A stretch of DNA of 64,000 nucleotides. Source: Coriobacteriaceae bacterium (GTDB lineage Bacteria; Actinomycetota; Coriobacteriia; Coriobacteriales; Coriobacteriaceae). The notes under the pieces are model-generated. The model searched no databases. It saw only the letters and a program-made list of their open reading frames with translations, and had not been told where the DNA came from. The position numbers and the translations under genes are program-made. Shown in pieces: positions 47,109-56,127 of the stretch (the stretch's first letter is position 1; every line of letters starts with the position of its first letter). The stretch lies in NCBI GenBank assembly GCA_902363125.1, contig CABIZD010000010.1, forward strand, positions 1-64,000, in the 5' to 3' direction.

Positions 47109-48074
47109 CTAGTACGTCGCCTTGTAACGGTTGACCTTCTCGCGATAGTCGCGTGTGTCGGTCTCGCGCAGCTTGGTCATGGCATCGCGCTCGTCATCGG
47201 ATAGGTTCGTGGGGACCTGCACCTTGATCTCGACGAGCAGCGCGCCTGTGCGGCCACGGTGCTTAACGTCGGGCGCCCCCATTTCCTTAAAGCGGAACTT
47301 CTTGCCCGTCTGGGTACCCGCGGGCACCTTCAGACGAACCGTCGCACCGCCGGGCGTCGGCACGTCCACCGTGCAGCCGAGCGCCGCCTCGTAGACCGAG
47401 ACCGGTACCTCCATGGTCACGTCGGCACCTTTGCGCTTAAACAGCGGGTGCTCCTCCACATGCGTGGTCACGACCAGGTCGCCGCGCTCGCCACCCGCAA
47501 CGCCATACTCGCCGCGACGCTTGTAGCGCAGCTTGCCGCCGTCGACCGCACCCGCAGGCACCGAGACCGTAATGGTCTGCTGCTCACCTGTCGAGGGAAT
47601 GCGATAGGTGACCTTGTGCGTCACACCGCGAAACGCGTCCTCGGCCGTCACATCGACGGTCAGCGACAGGTCGCCGCCCTTGCGAGCACGGCTGCGGCCA
47701 GCGCCGGCACCGGCAGCGCCCGCAGCCCCGGCAAAGCCCGAGCCCCAATCGCTGCCCCAGGCGCCGTTGCCGCTAAAGATGCTGTCGAAGATGTCGCCCC
47801 AGCCGCTGGCACCCGCGCCGGCACCGTAGCCGCCGCCATACGCGCCGCCCGCGCCCGGCATACCGCCAAACATGAGCATCTGGTCGTACTCTTTGCGCTT
47901 CTTCTCGTCCGAAAGCGTCTCATAGGCCTCGCTGATCTCCTTAAACTTGGCCTCGTCGCCGCCGGCATCGGGGTGATATTTTTGCGCGAGCTTGCGAAAC
48001 GCGCTCTTGATCTCTTTGTCGGAGGCGCTCTTGGATACGCCCAGGATGTCATAGAAGGTTTTGCCTGCAGCCAT
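47109..48074 (-). CDS. dnaJ: J-domain co-chaperone without zinc finger (CbpA/DnaJ class B)
   Basis: 321 residues. The J-domain (about 1-70) has HPD in [13 protein letters not shown] Gly/Ala/Phe-rich region follows (about 75-130), then the C-terminal substrate domains ([49 protein letters not shown]). No CXXCXGXG motifs are present, so it is class B rather than canonical DnaJ. ATG 48074 lies 5 bases after GGAG. It sits between grpE and hspR, where zinc-finger DnaJ is usual in actinobacteria. Confidence 0.93.
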   Translation of the reverse strand: MAAGKTFYDILGVSKSASDKEIKSAFRKLAQKYHPDAGGDEAKFKEISEAYETLSDEKKRKEYDQMLMFGGMPGAGGAYGGGYGAGAGASGWGDIFDSIFSGNGAWGSDWGSGFAGAAGAAGAGAGRSRARKGGDLSLTVDVTAEDAFRGVTHKVTYRIPSTGEQQTITVSVPAGAVDGGKLRYKRRGEYGVAGGERGDLVVTTHVEEHPLFKRKGADVTMEVPVSVYEAALGCTVDVPTPGGATVRLKVPAGTQTGKKFRFKEMGAPDVKHRGRTGALLVEIKVQVPTNLSDDERDAMTKLRETDTRDYREKVNRYKATY

Positions 48075-48147
48075 CGTAGCTCCTCTCCTGTTACGTCCGC
48101 CGCCCATGCAGACGACGGTTCATGCTTTCATATGGCACTAGGCCAGA

Positions 48148-48177
48148 AAGGGCCCCGGGTGTTGCCCCGGGGCCCTT
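48148..48177 (-). terminator. GC-rich hairpin between grpE and dnaJ
   Basis: 12-bp arms AAGGGCCCCGGG (48148-48159) and complement (48166-48177), loop of 6. On the minus strand it is followed by TTTCT, so it may attenuate transcription into dnaJ and hspR. Confidence 0.65.
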
Positions 48178-48182
48178 CTCAA

Positions 48183-49025
48183 TTACTCCTCGGTGCTCTC
48201 GGCCGTATCGGCCGTAGCATCCTCGGGCGCCGCTTCGGGCTCCGGTGCGGGGCGCTTCTCGCCACCGTAGGTCACCGTCACCATCGCGGAACGCAGGATG
48301 CGATCCGCCATGCGGTAGCCCTTCTGGTACACATCGTTGACGGTCTCGTCGTACTGCGACGCGTCCTCGACGCGACCCACGGCCTGGTGCTCGAGCGGAT
48401 CGAACGCCTCGCCCTTGGGGTCGATTGGCTCAACGCCCTCGTGCGCGAACACGTCGAGCAGCTTGGCATGTACCGCGTCAACGCCATCGACGAACTGCTT
48501 AAAGTCGTCGGAAAGCTCTTGACTGCGGGCATGGTCAATCGCGCGCTCGATATCGTCGATCACCGGCAACAGCGCGGTGACAAGCTTCTCGGTCGCGCGC
48601 TCGCGCTCGGCGATACGCTCATTGGCGGTGCGGCGACGGAAGTTCTCCCAGTCGGCCTGCAGACGGGCGGTGCGCTCGGTGGCGTCCTTTGCCTTGTCCT
48701 CTGCGGCCTTCTGAGCCTCTGCCGCAGCATCGAGCTCACTGCGCACGTCGGCGAGCTCCTTTTGGGCCTGCTCGAACTTGAGCTTAAAGTCGTTGTCGGC
48801 GGCTTCCTCACCGGCGCGGATAGCAGCTTCCACCATCTCGTCCTCGGTCATCGTCGCCTCCTTGTTGGAATCCTCTACCTGGTTCTCGGCAGCCTCGGCG
48901 GCCGCGGCCTCGTTGGCCTCGGTATCGTCGACGGCCTCTACGGGAATCTTCACGTCCTTCTCCTCAGAGTCAACGGGGGCGGCGCCAGCGGCAGCCGCCT
49001 CCGTGCGAGCTTTACGGGCGGACAT
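48183..49025 (-). CDS. grpE: Nucleotide exchange factor GrpE
   Basis: 280 residues. GrpE releases ADP from DnaK. The conserved core (about 115-245) shows the long coiled coil (LADVRSELDAAAEAQKAAEDKA), ERTARLQADWENFRRRTANER, LLPVIDDIERAIDHA and the C-terminal beta region (GYRMADRILRSAMVTVTYGG). The first 90 residues are an acidic, Ala/Glu-rich extension, longer than in most GrpE. It starts 2 bp after the dnaK stop, so the two are coupled. Confidence 0.95.
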   Translation of the reverse strand: MSARKARTEAAAAGAAPVDSEEKDVKIPVEAVDDTEANEAAAAEAAENQVEDSNKEATMTEDEMVEAAIRAGEEAADNDFKLKFEQAQKELADVRSELDAAAEAQKAAEDKAKDATERTARLQADWENFRRRTANERIAERERATEKLVTALLPVIDDIERAIDHARSQELSDDFKQFVDGVDAVHAKLLDVFAHEGVEPIDPKGEAFDPLEHQAVGRVEDASQYDETVNDVYQKGYRMADRILRSAMVTVTYGGEKRPAPEPEAAPEDATADTAESTEE

Positions 49026-49027
49026 GA

Positions 49028-50920
49028 TTACTTGTCCTCGTCGTCCACAACCTCGTAGTCGGCATCGACGACGTCATCGTCGGCAGGCTGGGCGCCGGCG
49101 GCACCGTCGGTCTGCTGCTGAGCGTCGGCGTAGACAACCTGGGCCAGCTCATAGGCCACGGACTGCAGGGACTCGCCGGCGGCCTTGATGGCCTCGACGT
49201 CAGAGCCCTCGAGCGCCTTCTTGGCGTCGGCGATAGCGGCCTCGGCCTTGGACTTCACGTCAGCGGAAACCTTGTCGCCCAGCTCGTTGAGGGTCTGCTC
49301 GGTGGAGTAGCACAGGCTGTCGGTCTGGTTGCGGACCTCGACCTCTTCCTTCTGCTTCTTGTCCTCCTCGGCATGAGCCTCGGCGTCCTTGACCATACGA
49401 TCGACTTCGTCGTCGGACAGAGCAGTGGAGCCGGAGATGGTGATCTGCTGCTCCTTGCCGGTGCCCTTGTCCTTAGCGGAGACCTTGACGATACCGTTGG
49501 CGTCGATGTCGAAGGTGACCTCGATCTGCGGCACGCCGCGGCGGGCAGCCGGAATGCCGGTCAGCTGGAACTTACCGAGCGACTTGTTGTCGCGGGCAAG
49601 CTCGCGCTCGCCCTGGAGCACGTTGATCTCGACGCTGGTCTGGTTGTCGGCAGCGGTGGAGTAGACCTCGGTCTTGGAGGTCGGGATCGTGGTGTTGCGG
49701 TCGATCATCTTGGTCATGATGCCGCCCATGGTCTCGACGCCCAGCGACAGCGGGGTAACGTCGAGCAGCAGGATGCCCTCGACGTCGCCGGTGAGCACGC
49801 CGCCCTGGACGGCAGCACCGTCGGCAACGACCTCGTCGGGGTTCACGGACATGTTGGGCTGCTTGCCGGTCATGGTCTTGACGAGCTCCTGGACAGCGGG
49901 CATACGGGTGGAGCCGCCGACGAGGATGACCTCGGTCAGATCGGAGAGCTTAAGCTTGGCGTCGCGCAGGGCGTTGGTGACAGGCTGCTTGCAGCGCTCG
50001 AGCAGGTCGCGGGTGATCTTCTCGAACTCGGCGCGGGTCAGCGTGTAATTGAGGTGCAGCGGGCCGGACTGGTTCATGGTAATGAACGGCAGGTTGATGG
50101 TGGTCTGCTGGGCGGCGGAGAGCTCCTTCTTGGCGTTCTCGGCGGCCTCCTTCAGACGCTGCAGGGCCATGGGATCCTGACGCAGGTCGACACCGTTCTC
50201 CTGCTGGAACTTATCGGCCATCCAGTCGATGACGCGCTGATCCCAGTCGTCGCCGCCCAGGTGGTTGTCGCCCGAGGTGGACAGAACCTCAAACACGCCG
50301 TCGGCGAGGTCGAGGATGGAGACGTCGAAGGTGCCGCCGCCCAGGTCGAAGACCAGGATGCGCTGGTCGGTGCCCTGCTTGTCCAGGCCATAGGCAAGAG
50401 CAGCAGCGGTCGGCTCGTTGACGATACGCTTGACGTTGAGGCCGGCGATCTTACCGGCGTCCTTGGTGGCCTGACGCTGGGCGTCGTTGAAGTAGGCCGG
50501 GACGGTGATGACGGCGTCGGTGACGGTCTCGCCCAGATACTTCTCGGCGTCGGCCTTCATCTTGGCGAGCGTCATGGCGCTCACCTGCTCAGCGGTGTAA
50601 TCCTTGCCCTCGATGTCGACGACGGCACGGCCGCCCTGGCCCTCCTTGACCTCATACGGCACGGTCTTGATCTCGGAGGTGCACTCGGAGTACTTGCGGC
50701 CCATGAAGCGCTTGATGGAGAACACGGTGTTCTTGGGGTTGGTGACAGCCTGGTTCTTAGCGGCCTTACCCACGACGCGGTCGCCGTCGGCACGGAAGCC
50801 CACGACGGACGGGGTGGTGCGGTCGCCCTCGGCGTTCACGATAATGGTCGGAGAACCGCCCTCGAGAACGGCCATTGCGGAGTTAGTAGTACCAAGGTCG
50901 ATACCAAGAATCTTACTCAT
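49028..50920 (-). CDS. dnaK: Chaperone DnaK (Hsp70)
   Basis: 630 residues. ATPase domain: [17 protein letters not shown] at the start, [30 protein letters not shown] near 180-192 and [14 protein letters not shown]. Substrate domain: [20 protein letters not shown] near 370. The lid ends in an Asp-rich tail ([17 protein letters not shown]). It is the first gene of the heat-shock operon, with the operator-like element about 110 bp upstream. Confidence 0.98.
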   Translation of the reverse strand: MSKILGIDLGTTNSAMAVLEGGSPTIIVNAEGDRTTPSVVGFRADGDRVVGKAAKNQAVTNPKNTVFSIKRFMGRKYSECTSEIKTVPYEVKEGQGGRAVVDIEGKDYTAEQVSAMTLAKMKADAEKYLGETVTDAVITVPAYFNDAQRQATKDAGKIAGLNVKRIVNEPTAAALAYGLDKQGTDQRILVFDLGGGTFDVSILDLADGVFEVLSTSGDNHLGGDDWDQRVIDWMADKFQQENGVDLRQDPMALQRLKEAAENAKKELSAAQQTTINLPFITMNQSGPLHLNYTLTRAEFEKITRDLLERCKQPVTNALRDAKLKLSDLTEVILVGGSTRMPAVQELVKTMTGKQPNMSVNPDEVVADGAAVQGGVLTGDVEGILLLDVTPLSLGVETMGGIMTKMIDRNTTIPTSKTEVYSTAADNQTSVEINVLQGERELARDNKSLGKFQLTGIPAARRGVPQIEVTFDIDANGIVKVSAKDKGTGKEQQITISGSTALSDDEVDRMVKDAEAHAEEDKKQKEEVEVRNQTDSLCYSTEQTLNELGDKVSADVKSKAEAAIADAKKALEGSDVEAIKAAGESLQSVAYELAQVVYADAQQQTDGAAGAQPADDDVVDADYEVVDDEDK

Positions 50921-51029
50921 TAGAAATTCCCTCTCTCTTTTGCGTTCGCGCCGCCTCGACGATCTGTCGCGCGGCGCTTCGGCTTGTCTTTCAGGATGTA
51001 GTGTATCCCCTTATGGGCCGGAATATACA

Positions 51030-51056
51030 AAATCTAAGTCAATTCATATAAGATTT
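51030..51056. promoter_or_regulatory. HspR-type heat-shock operator candidate upstream of dnaK
   Basis: AAATCT-N15-AGATTT, the same element as 40606-40632. TGTATA follows on the minus strand in both copies, giving a promoter-like TATA stretch. Confidence 0.7.
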
Positions 51057-51194
51057 CTTATTGCTGAGAGTTTAGGTTCTTAAATGCGCAGGTAGACGCA
51101 CTGTTTGAGTTCTCGGCAAATCTATCGAGATCTATGTAGAGATGGCTGAGGTTTGCGTCCGGGGGTGCCTGGGGGCCGTCTTGCGGAAAGCTCA

Positions 51195-51375
51195 TCCCGG
51201 TTTGAGCGTGGATTCCGGGTCGCAGTTTCCGTCTGAAGGCTCAACCGGAAACCGTATCCCGTTTTGAGAGCTGATACCGGCTCGCATTTTCCGCTAGCGG
51301 GCCTAACCGGAAACTGCAACCCGTTTTTCGACAAAATAATGGGATGCGGTTTCCGCAAGCACGCTCAATCGCCCT
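51195..51375. repeat. Array of three 61-bp units with CGGAAAC/GTTTCCG
   Basis: TTTCCG recurs at 51226, 51288 and 51350 (61-62 bp period). Each unit pairs with a nearby CGGAAAC (first two units) and carries CCCGTTTT or related sequence. No gene lies in it. It falls between dnaK and the ferredoxin gene. Confidence 0.72.
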
Positions 51376-51489
51376 ATATTTCAAGTCACCTTTAGCTAAC
51401 ATTTATGCAGCTCAACGGCCCCACCTGCGCGTTTTTTAGTAAACCTTGGCATACTCGGCGAACGGTATGAAGATGCCGGCCAGAGGGTA

Positions 51490-51517
51490 TTGCAAACGGT
51501 CGCTCCCGTGGTATGTT
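51490..51517 (+). promoter_or_regulatory. Candidate ferredoxin promoter
   Basis: TTGCAA (51490-51495) and TATGTT (51512-51517) are separated by 16 bp. The ferredoxin ATG follows about 60 bp later. Confidence 0.4.
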
Positions 51518-51578
51518 TTTGCCCGAATCAAACCGGCGCGCATCGCCTGTAGCGTCGGTCAACAGAGAGGAAACTACC

Positions 51579-51764
51579 ATGGCTCATCCCGTAATTGATG
51601 CCGACGAGTGCATCGCTTGTGGCGTTTGCGTCGACTCCTGCCCCGCTGGCGTTCTGGAGCTCCAGGACGTCGCTACCGTCGCTGACGAGGACTCCTGCGT
51701 CGCCTGTGGCGCTTGCCAGGACGCTTGCCCCGCTGGCGCGATCACCGAGATCGTCGAGGAGTAA
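51579..51764 (+). CDS. 2[4Fe-4S] ferredoxin
   Basis: 61 residues. Two CxxCxxCxxxCP motifs (CIACGVCVDSCP and CVACGACQDACP) bind two 4Fe-4S clusters, the classic clostridial-type electron carrier. It is a likely acceptor for the pyruvate oxidoreductase at 1524. ATG 51579 lies 7 bases after GAGAGGAAA. It is monocistronic, with a terminator at 51807. Confidence 0.95.
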   Translation: MAHPVIDADECIACGVCVDSCPAGVLELQDVATVADEDSCVACGACQDACPAGAITEIVEE

Positions 51765-51806
51765 CAACTCCCCCACTTGCACACTCAAAAGTACACCGTG
51801 CACAAA

Positions 51807-51846
51807 AAAAAGGAGGCTTCCGCATCGCCGCGGAGGCCTCCTTTTG
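51807..51846 (+). terminator. Rho-independent terminator after ferredoxin
   Basis: AAGGAGGC/TTCCGC pairs with GCGGA/GGCCTCCTTTT around a small loop, followed by T residues. Confidence 0.88.
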
Positions 51847-51883
51847 CATATGTGGGCAGCTAATTTGGAGCGGGACCCTTGGC

Positions 51884-51950
51884 AGTTGCGGTGGAATAGT
51901 TCCTGTTTTATGTCTTGGATGCCGATTTTAGGAACTATTTCACCGCAACT
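51884..51950. repeat. Long palindromic element, copy 2 (21-bp arms, 25-nt loop)
   Basis: Same arms as 25144-25212, also with a 25-base loop ending GCCGATTTT against GCCGTATTT. It lies 17 bp beyond the niaR stop (minus strand) and 119 bp after the ferredoxin stop. Confidence 0.82.
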
Positions 51951-51967
51951 TATAGATGCGGCGTCGA

Positions 51968-52513
51968 CTAGGACAAATCGTCTTCGTAGGGCATCAGGTC
52001 TGCTAGGTAGCCTTTTTCCTTGAGCATCGCCTCGATCTCGTCGAGGGTCTGTTCGTCCTCCGCCGCAATGCGATGGAAGTGGTAGCCGCTGGTCACCGTT
52101 AGCAGCGGAAAGCTCTTGCCGCTCTCGATATCGCGCAGATAGCGCTCGACATCGCGGCGATTGCGGATGTCCAGATCAGCCGTGATCTTACCGTATACGC
52201 GGTGATTGACGATCACATTGAGCACGGAGCCGCCGGCGTCGACGATACTCGTGAGCTCATCGCCCGCCTGCTCCACGCTGTGGCGAACCTTGACCAAGCG
52301 CGTGGGCACAGCGGGGCTGCTGGGGGCCTCCTGCAGCACATAACCACGGTTGGTCGCCACGATATCGTGCCCGTCGGCGCGCAGCAGAGCGATGTCTTGC
52401 ACGACAATCTGGCGGCTCACACCCACCTCGCGGGCAAGTGCGCTGCCCGAAACGGGTCCCTTGGCTCCCTCGAGCACGGCCATGATGGCACGGCGACGCT
52501 CGCGGGCGTCCAT
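51968..52513 (-). CDS. niaR: NiaR-type repressor (HTH plus 3H domain)
   Basis: 181 residues. The N-terminal HTH_11 domain (about 1-60, RRRAIMAVLEGAKGPVSGSALAREVGVSRQIVVQDIALLR) precedes a 3H domain with conserved histidines (VRHSVEQAG, VNHRVYG, TSGYHFHRI). NiaR senses nicotinic acid and represses NAD synthesis and niacin-uptake genes. It overlaps the nadC stop by one base and is the last gene of nadA-nadB-nadC-niaR. The palindrome at 55877-55920 is its likely target. Confidence 0.93.
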   Translation of the reverse strand: MDARERRRAIMAVLEGAKGPVSGSALAREVGVSRQIVVQDIALLRADGHDIVATNRGYVLQEAPSSPAVPTRLVKVRHSVEQAGDELTSIVDAGGSVLNVIVNHRVYGKITADLDIRNRRDVERYLRDIESGKSFPLLTVTSGYHFHRIAAEDEQTLDEIEAMLKEKGYLADLMPYEDDLS

Positions 52514-53373
52514 TATTTACCGTCCAACAGACGCAGGTGCTTGAGCGAGAGGTCGAGAATCGGCGCAGAGTGAGTCAGCGCCCCCGAGCTAATAAAGTCA
52601 ACGCCCAGGTCGGCGAGCGCGCGGATATTGCTGGCGTCCACGTTGCCCGAGCACTCGGTCTTGGCGCGGCCGGCGATAAGCTCAATCGCGGCAGCCATAT
52701 CGTCGTGGGTCATGTTGTCGAACATGATGATGTCGGCGCCGGCCTCCACAGCCTCGCGCACCATGTCCAGGTTCTCGCACTCAATCTCGACCGTCGTGGT
52801 AAACGACGCATGGGCGCGCGCCATCTCGATCGCGCGCGCCACGCCACCGGCGGCATCGATGTGGTTGTCCTTGAGCATGACGGCCGTCGACAGGTTGTAG
52901 CGGTGGTTGCTGCCGCCGCCGATCTCGACCGCCGCCTTCTCAAACACGCGCATACCCGGCGTGGTCTTGCGCGTGTCGACGAGCACAGTCTTGGTGCCCT
53001 CGAGCGCTGCAGCCATCTGGTGCGTATAGGTAGCGATGCCGCTCATGCGCTGCAGGTAGTTGAGCGCCACACGCTCGCCCGAAAGCAGCACGCGCGCGTC
53101 GCCGCGCACCTGACCCACATGGTCGCCGGCGTGCACCTCGTCGCCATCGGCAACGTCGAGCAGCACCGAGCTCTGCGGATCCAGCAACTCAAAGGTGCGG
53201 GCAAACACATCCAAGCCGGCGATGATGCCGTCGGCCTTGGCGATAAGCTCCACCGTGGCGGGGCGCGCCGTGGGACACACGCTCGCCGTGCTCACGTCCT
53301 CGAACGTGATGTCCTCGCGCAGGGCCTGCAGAATCAGATCATCGGCGACGAGCTTCATGGTAATGGGATTCAT
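52513..53373 (-). CDS. nadC: Quinolinate phosphoribosyltransferase
   Basis: 286 residues. Converts quinolinate and PRPP to nicotinate mononucleotide, the third NAD-synthesis step. Visible: EDVSTASVCPTARPATVELIAK, ALNYLQRMSGIATYTHQM, VDTRKTTPGMRVFEKAAVEIGGG, and LKDNHID with MFDNMT (phosphate-binding) toward the C-terminus. It starts 3 bp after the nadB stop. Confidence 0.97.
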   Translation of the reverse strand: MNPITMKLVADDLILQALREDITFEDVSTASVCPTARPATVELIAKADGIIAGLDVFARTFELLDPQSSVLLDVADGDEVHAGDHVGQVRGDARVLLSGERVALNYLQRMSGIATYTHQMAAALEGTKTVLVDTRKTTPGMRVFEKAAVEIGGGSNHRYNLSTAVMLKDNHIDAAGGVARAIEMARAHASFTTTVEIECENLDMVREAVEAGADIIMFDNMTHDDMAAAIELIAGRAKTECSGNVDASNIRALADLGVDFISSGALTHSAPILDLSLKHLRLLDGK

Positions 53374-53376
53374 GGT

Positions 53377-54753
53377 CTACTCCTCCACGGCCTGCGTGCC
53401 GGCAGCACGGGCCAAATCATCGATTGCCAGGGTGTCGGCGCTCAGAGCGCGATGACGGCCATCGAGCGCGGGATCGCCCGCCTGCTCCACGGCCAGCGAC
53501 TCGCCGGTACGCATGCACCACGCGGCGCGACGACCCCAGACCAGCGCCTCGAGCAGGCTGTTTGATGCAAGGCGATTCTTGCCGTGAACGCCATTGCAAG
53601 CCGTCTCGCCCGCGGCGTAGAGCTCTGGCATCGAAGTGCGGCCGTCCTTATCGACCCATACGCCGCCCATAAAGTAGTGCTGCGTGGGCGTAACGGGAAT
53701 GGGCTCGTCCAAGATGTCGCGACCGTCCTCCAGGCAGCGCGCGCGAATGTTGGCAAAGTGCCCGGTCACCACATCGCGCTCGACGGGAGCAAAACTCAGC
53801 CACTCGTGCTCGGCACCGTCCTGCTTCATCTGCTCGCGAATAGCGGCGGCGACCACATCGCGCGGCTGAAGCTCATCGGTAAAGCGCTCGCCAGCGGCGT
53901 TGAGCAAAATCGCGCCCTCGCCGCGGCAACTCTCGCTGATCAGGAAGGTGCGACCCGGCTGCGGCGAGAACAGTCCCGTGGGGTGAATCTGCACGTAGTC
54001 CAGATGCTCCATCTTAATGCCATGCTCCTGAGCGATGTAGCAGGCATCGCCCGTGAGCTGCGGGTAGTTGGTCGAATGGTCGTATACGCCGCCGATGCCG
54101 CCCGTTGCCCACAGCGTGTGGCGGGCATGGATCTTAAACGGCTCGCCGGCATGCGCGCCCTCGGCGGTATTTACCAGCTCGTCGGCGGGACGAACCGAGT
54201 TGTTCTCGTCCACGGGAACGGCGACGACGCCGGTGCACACCGTGGCACCGTCACGCTCGCCCGTTAGGATGTCGGTCATGGCCACGTGCTCCAAAATCTG
54301 CACGTTATCCAGCTTGCGAACGGCCTGGAGCAGCTTGGTCGTGATCTCCTTGCCGGTAATATCGGCATGGAAGGCGATGCGCGGACGGCTGTGCGCGCCC
54401 TCGCGGGTAAAGTTGAGGCTGCCGTCGGCCTTGCGCTCAAAATCCACGCCCATGGCCAGCAGGTCGTTGATGACCGAGCGGCTCGAGCGAATCATGATGT
54501 CGACGCTCTCGCGGCGGTTCTCGTAGTGGCCGGCGTGCATGGTGTCCTCAAAGAAGGCATCGTAGTCCGAGCCTTCGGGCAGCACGCAAATGCCGCCCTG
54601 CGCGAGCATCGAATCGCACTCATCGACCGAGCCCTTGGAGAGCATGATCACGCGCGTGCTCGTCGGCAGGTTGAGAGCTGCGTACAGGCCCGCCACGCCG
54701 CAGCCGGCAATAACGACGTCGCACTCCATGTCGGGGTATTGTTTGGTTTTCAC
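53377..54753 (-). CDS. nadB: L-aspartate oxidase with short C-terminus
   Basis: 458 residues. Oxidises L-aspartate to iminoaspartate with FAD for NadA. The FAD domain starts at VVIAGCGVAGLYAALNL. MLAQGGI, HPTGLF and SESCRGEGAIL are conserved, and NRLASNSLLEALVWG marks the end of the flavin domain. The usual C-terminal helical bundle (about 100 further residues in E. coli NadB) is nearly missing. The GTG start at 54753 has GGGAGAGG upstream, and the nadA stop lies 56 bp away. Confidence 0.93.
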   Translation of the reverse strand: MKTKQYPDMECDVVIAGCGVAGLYAALNLPTSTRVIMLSKGSVDECDSMLAQGGICVLPEGSDYDAFFEDTMHAGHYENRRESVDIMIRSSRSVINDLLAMGVDFERKADGSLNFTREGAHSRPRIAFHADITGKEITTKLLQAVRKLDNVQILEHVAMTDILTGERDGATVCTGVVAVPVDENNSVRPADELVNTAEGAHAGEPFKIHARHTLWATGGIGGVYDHSTNYPQLTGDACYIAQEHGIKMEHLDYVQIHPTGLFSPQPGRTFLISESCRGEGAILLNAAGERFTDELQPRDVVAAAIREQMKQDGAEHEWLSFAPVERDVVTGHFANIRARCLEDGRDILDEPIPVTPTQHYFMGGVWVDKDGRTSMPELYAAGETACNGVHGKNRLASNSLLEALVWGRRAAWCMRTGESLAVEQAGDPALDGRHRALSADTLAIDDLARAAGTQAVEE

Positions 54754-54809
54754 AGGAATCCTCTCCCTTGTAATGTGGCATAAGGGACTGCCCCTCATGT
54801 CACATTGTT

Positions 54810-55835
54810 CTAGCGCGCTGCGTACTCGAGCATACGGTCGAGCGTAAGTTTTGCCTGGTCGGCAGCCTCGTCCGACACACCGATCTGCACCTCGCCCTCG
54901 CCCGTCTCCAGGCAGCGCACGAGCTTTTCGAGCGTGATGAGATCCATGTTGACGCAGGTGGGCTGCACCGCGGGGAAGTAGAACTTCTTGCCGGTGCCCT
55001 GGCAGCGGCGCTCGAGCTCGTAGAGCACGCCGCGGACCGTCACGATAATGAACTCGCTCGCGTCGGACTCCTCGGCGTACTTGATGATGCCGGCGGTGGA
55101 GCCGATGTAGTCGGCCTCGGCCAGGACGTCGGCCTTGCACTCAGGATGCGCCAGCACGAGCGCGTCGGGGTGGGCCTCCGTCGCGTCGACGATCTGCTCG
55201 ACGGTGATAATGTGATGGCGCGGGCAGTAGCCGTTGTTGAGGATGATGTGCTTTTGCGGCACCTGCTCGGCTACGAAGCGGCCCAGGTTTTGGTCGGGAA
55301 TGAACAGGATATGCTGCTGCGGCAGCTCGGACACGATCTTGACGGCATTGGAGCTGGTGACGCACACGTCGCTCCAGCTCTTGATCTCGACCGTGGAGTT
55401 GACGTAGCACACCACGGCCAGGTCGTCGCCGTACTCGGCGCGCGCCGCGTCGACCGTCTCGCGCTTGACCATGTGAGCCATGGGGCAGTCCGCGCCCGGC
55501 TCGGGCAGCAGCACGGTCTTAGTGGGATTGAGCAGCTTGGCGCTCTCGCCCATAAACTCCACGCCGCACAGCACGATGGTCCGCTGTGGCAGGCTCTTGG
55601 CGAGCTTGGCCAGGTAGAAGCTGTCGCCGACGTAATCGGCAACGGCTTGGACCTCGGGCGCCACGTAGTAGTGCGCCAGGATTACCGCGTCACGTTGGGT
55701 TTTTAGTTGCTGAATGGCCTCGACGAGTTCTGCGGGCACCAGTGCCACGCGCTCCGTTGCCGTCGTTGCCGATGCCAGGCCGGCCGCGATATCGCGTGCA
55801 AGCTCCGACGCATCCATGTTCGCGCTCTGTGCCAT
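54810..55835 (-). CDS. nadA: Quinolinate synthase
   Basis: 341 residues. Condenses iminoaspartate with dihydroxyacetone phosphate to quinolinate, using a 4Fe-4S cluster. Conserved parts: VILAHYYVAPEVQAVADYVGDSFYLA, VLCGVEFMGESAKLLNP, LLPEPGADCPMAHMV, ILFIPDQNLGR, and ECKADVLAEADYIGSTAGII. Cluster cysteines are in CGVEF, ECKAD and PTCVNM. ATG 55835 has GAGAGGGG upstream. It is the first gene of the nad operon, behind the operator at 55877. Confidence 0.96.
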   Translation of the reverse strand: MAQSANMDASELARDIAAGLASATTATERVALVPAELVEAIQQLKTQRDAVILAHYYVAPEVQAVADYVGDSFYLAKLAKSLPQRTIVLCGVEFMGESAKLLNPTKTVLLPEPGADCPMAHMVKRETVDAARAEYGDDLAVVCYVNSTVEIKSWSDVCVTSSNAVKIVSELPQQHILFIPDQNLGRFVAEQVPQKHIILNNGYCPRHHIITVEQIVDATEAHPDALVLAHPECKADVLAEADYIGSTAGIIKYAEESDASEFIIVTVRGVLYELERRCQGTGKKFYFPAVQPTCVNMDLITLEKLVRCLETGEGEVQIGVSDEAADQAKLTLDRMLEYAAR

Positions 55836-55870
55836 CAAGGCCCCTCTCTTTTGGCGAATCTTGGGGCTTT

Positions 55871-55920
55871 AGTATGACACCTAGGTTTACAGCTGACAAG
55901 ACAGCTGTAAACCTAGGTGT
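55871..55920 (-). promoter_or_regulatory. nadA promoter filled by a 19-bp palindromic operator
   Basis: On minus, -35 TTGTCA (55894-55899) and -10 CATACT (55871-55876) are 17 bp apart. Perfect 19-bp arms (55877-55895 and 55902-55920) pair around a 6-bp centre. One arm fills the whole spacer between -35 and -10 and the other covers the region upstream of -35. NiaR binding here should block RNA polymerase; this is inference. Confidence 0.75.
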
Positions 55921-56127
55921 AAAGTTGAAATAAAGATTCAATCATGTGGCAGGTCCATTTTTGAACTGGCAAGCTAAGGCTAGCCGAGCTCTCGATAGCG
56001 CAGGAGGCATCTTTCGCCACCGCAATACCGCTTGGCGCGAGTTGCACGCCGTGGGGCGCAAACGGTCCGCACCTCCGCAAGCGGCGCGTGCCCGATGTGG
56101 CAAAATCGAACTACTTAAGGGGGCCGA

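Noticed and set aside
49373..50923. A 516-codon plus-strand frame opposite dnaK
   Set aside because: Shadow of dnaK; Asp/Val/Gly-rich with no family resemblance.
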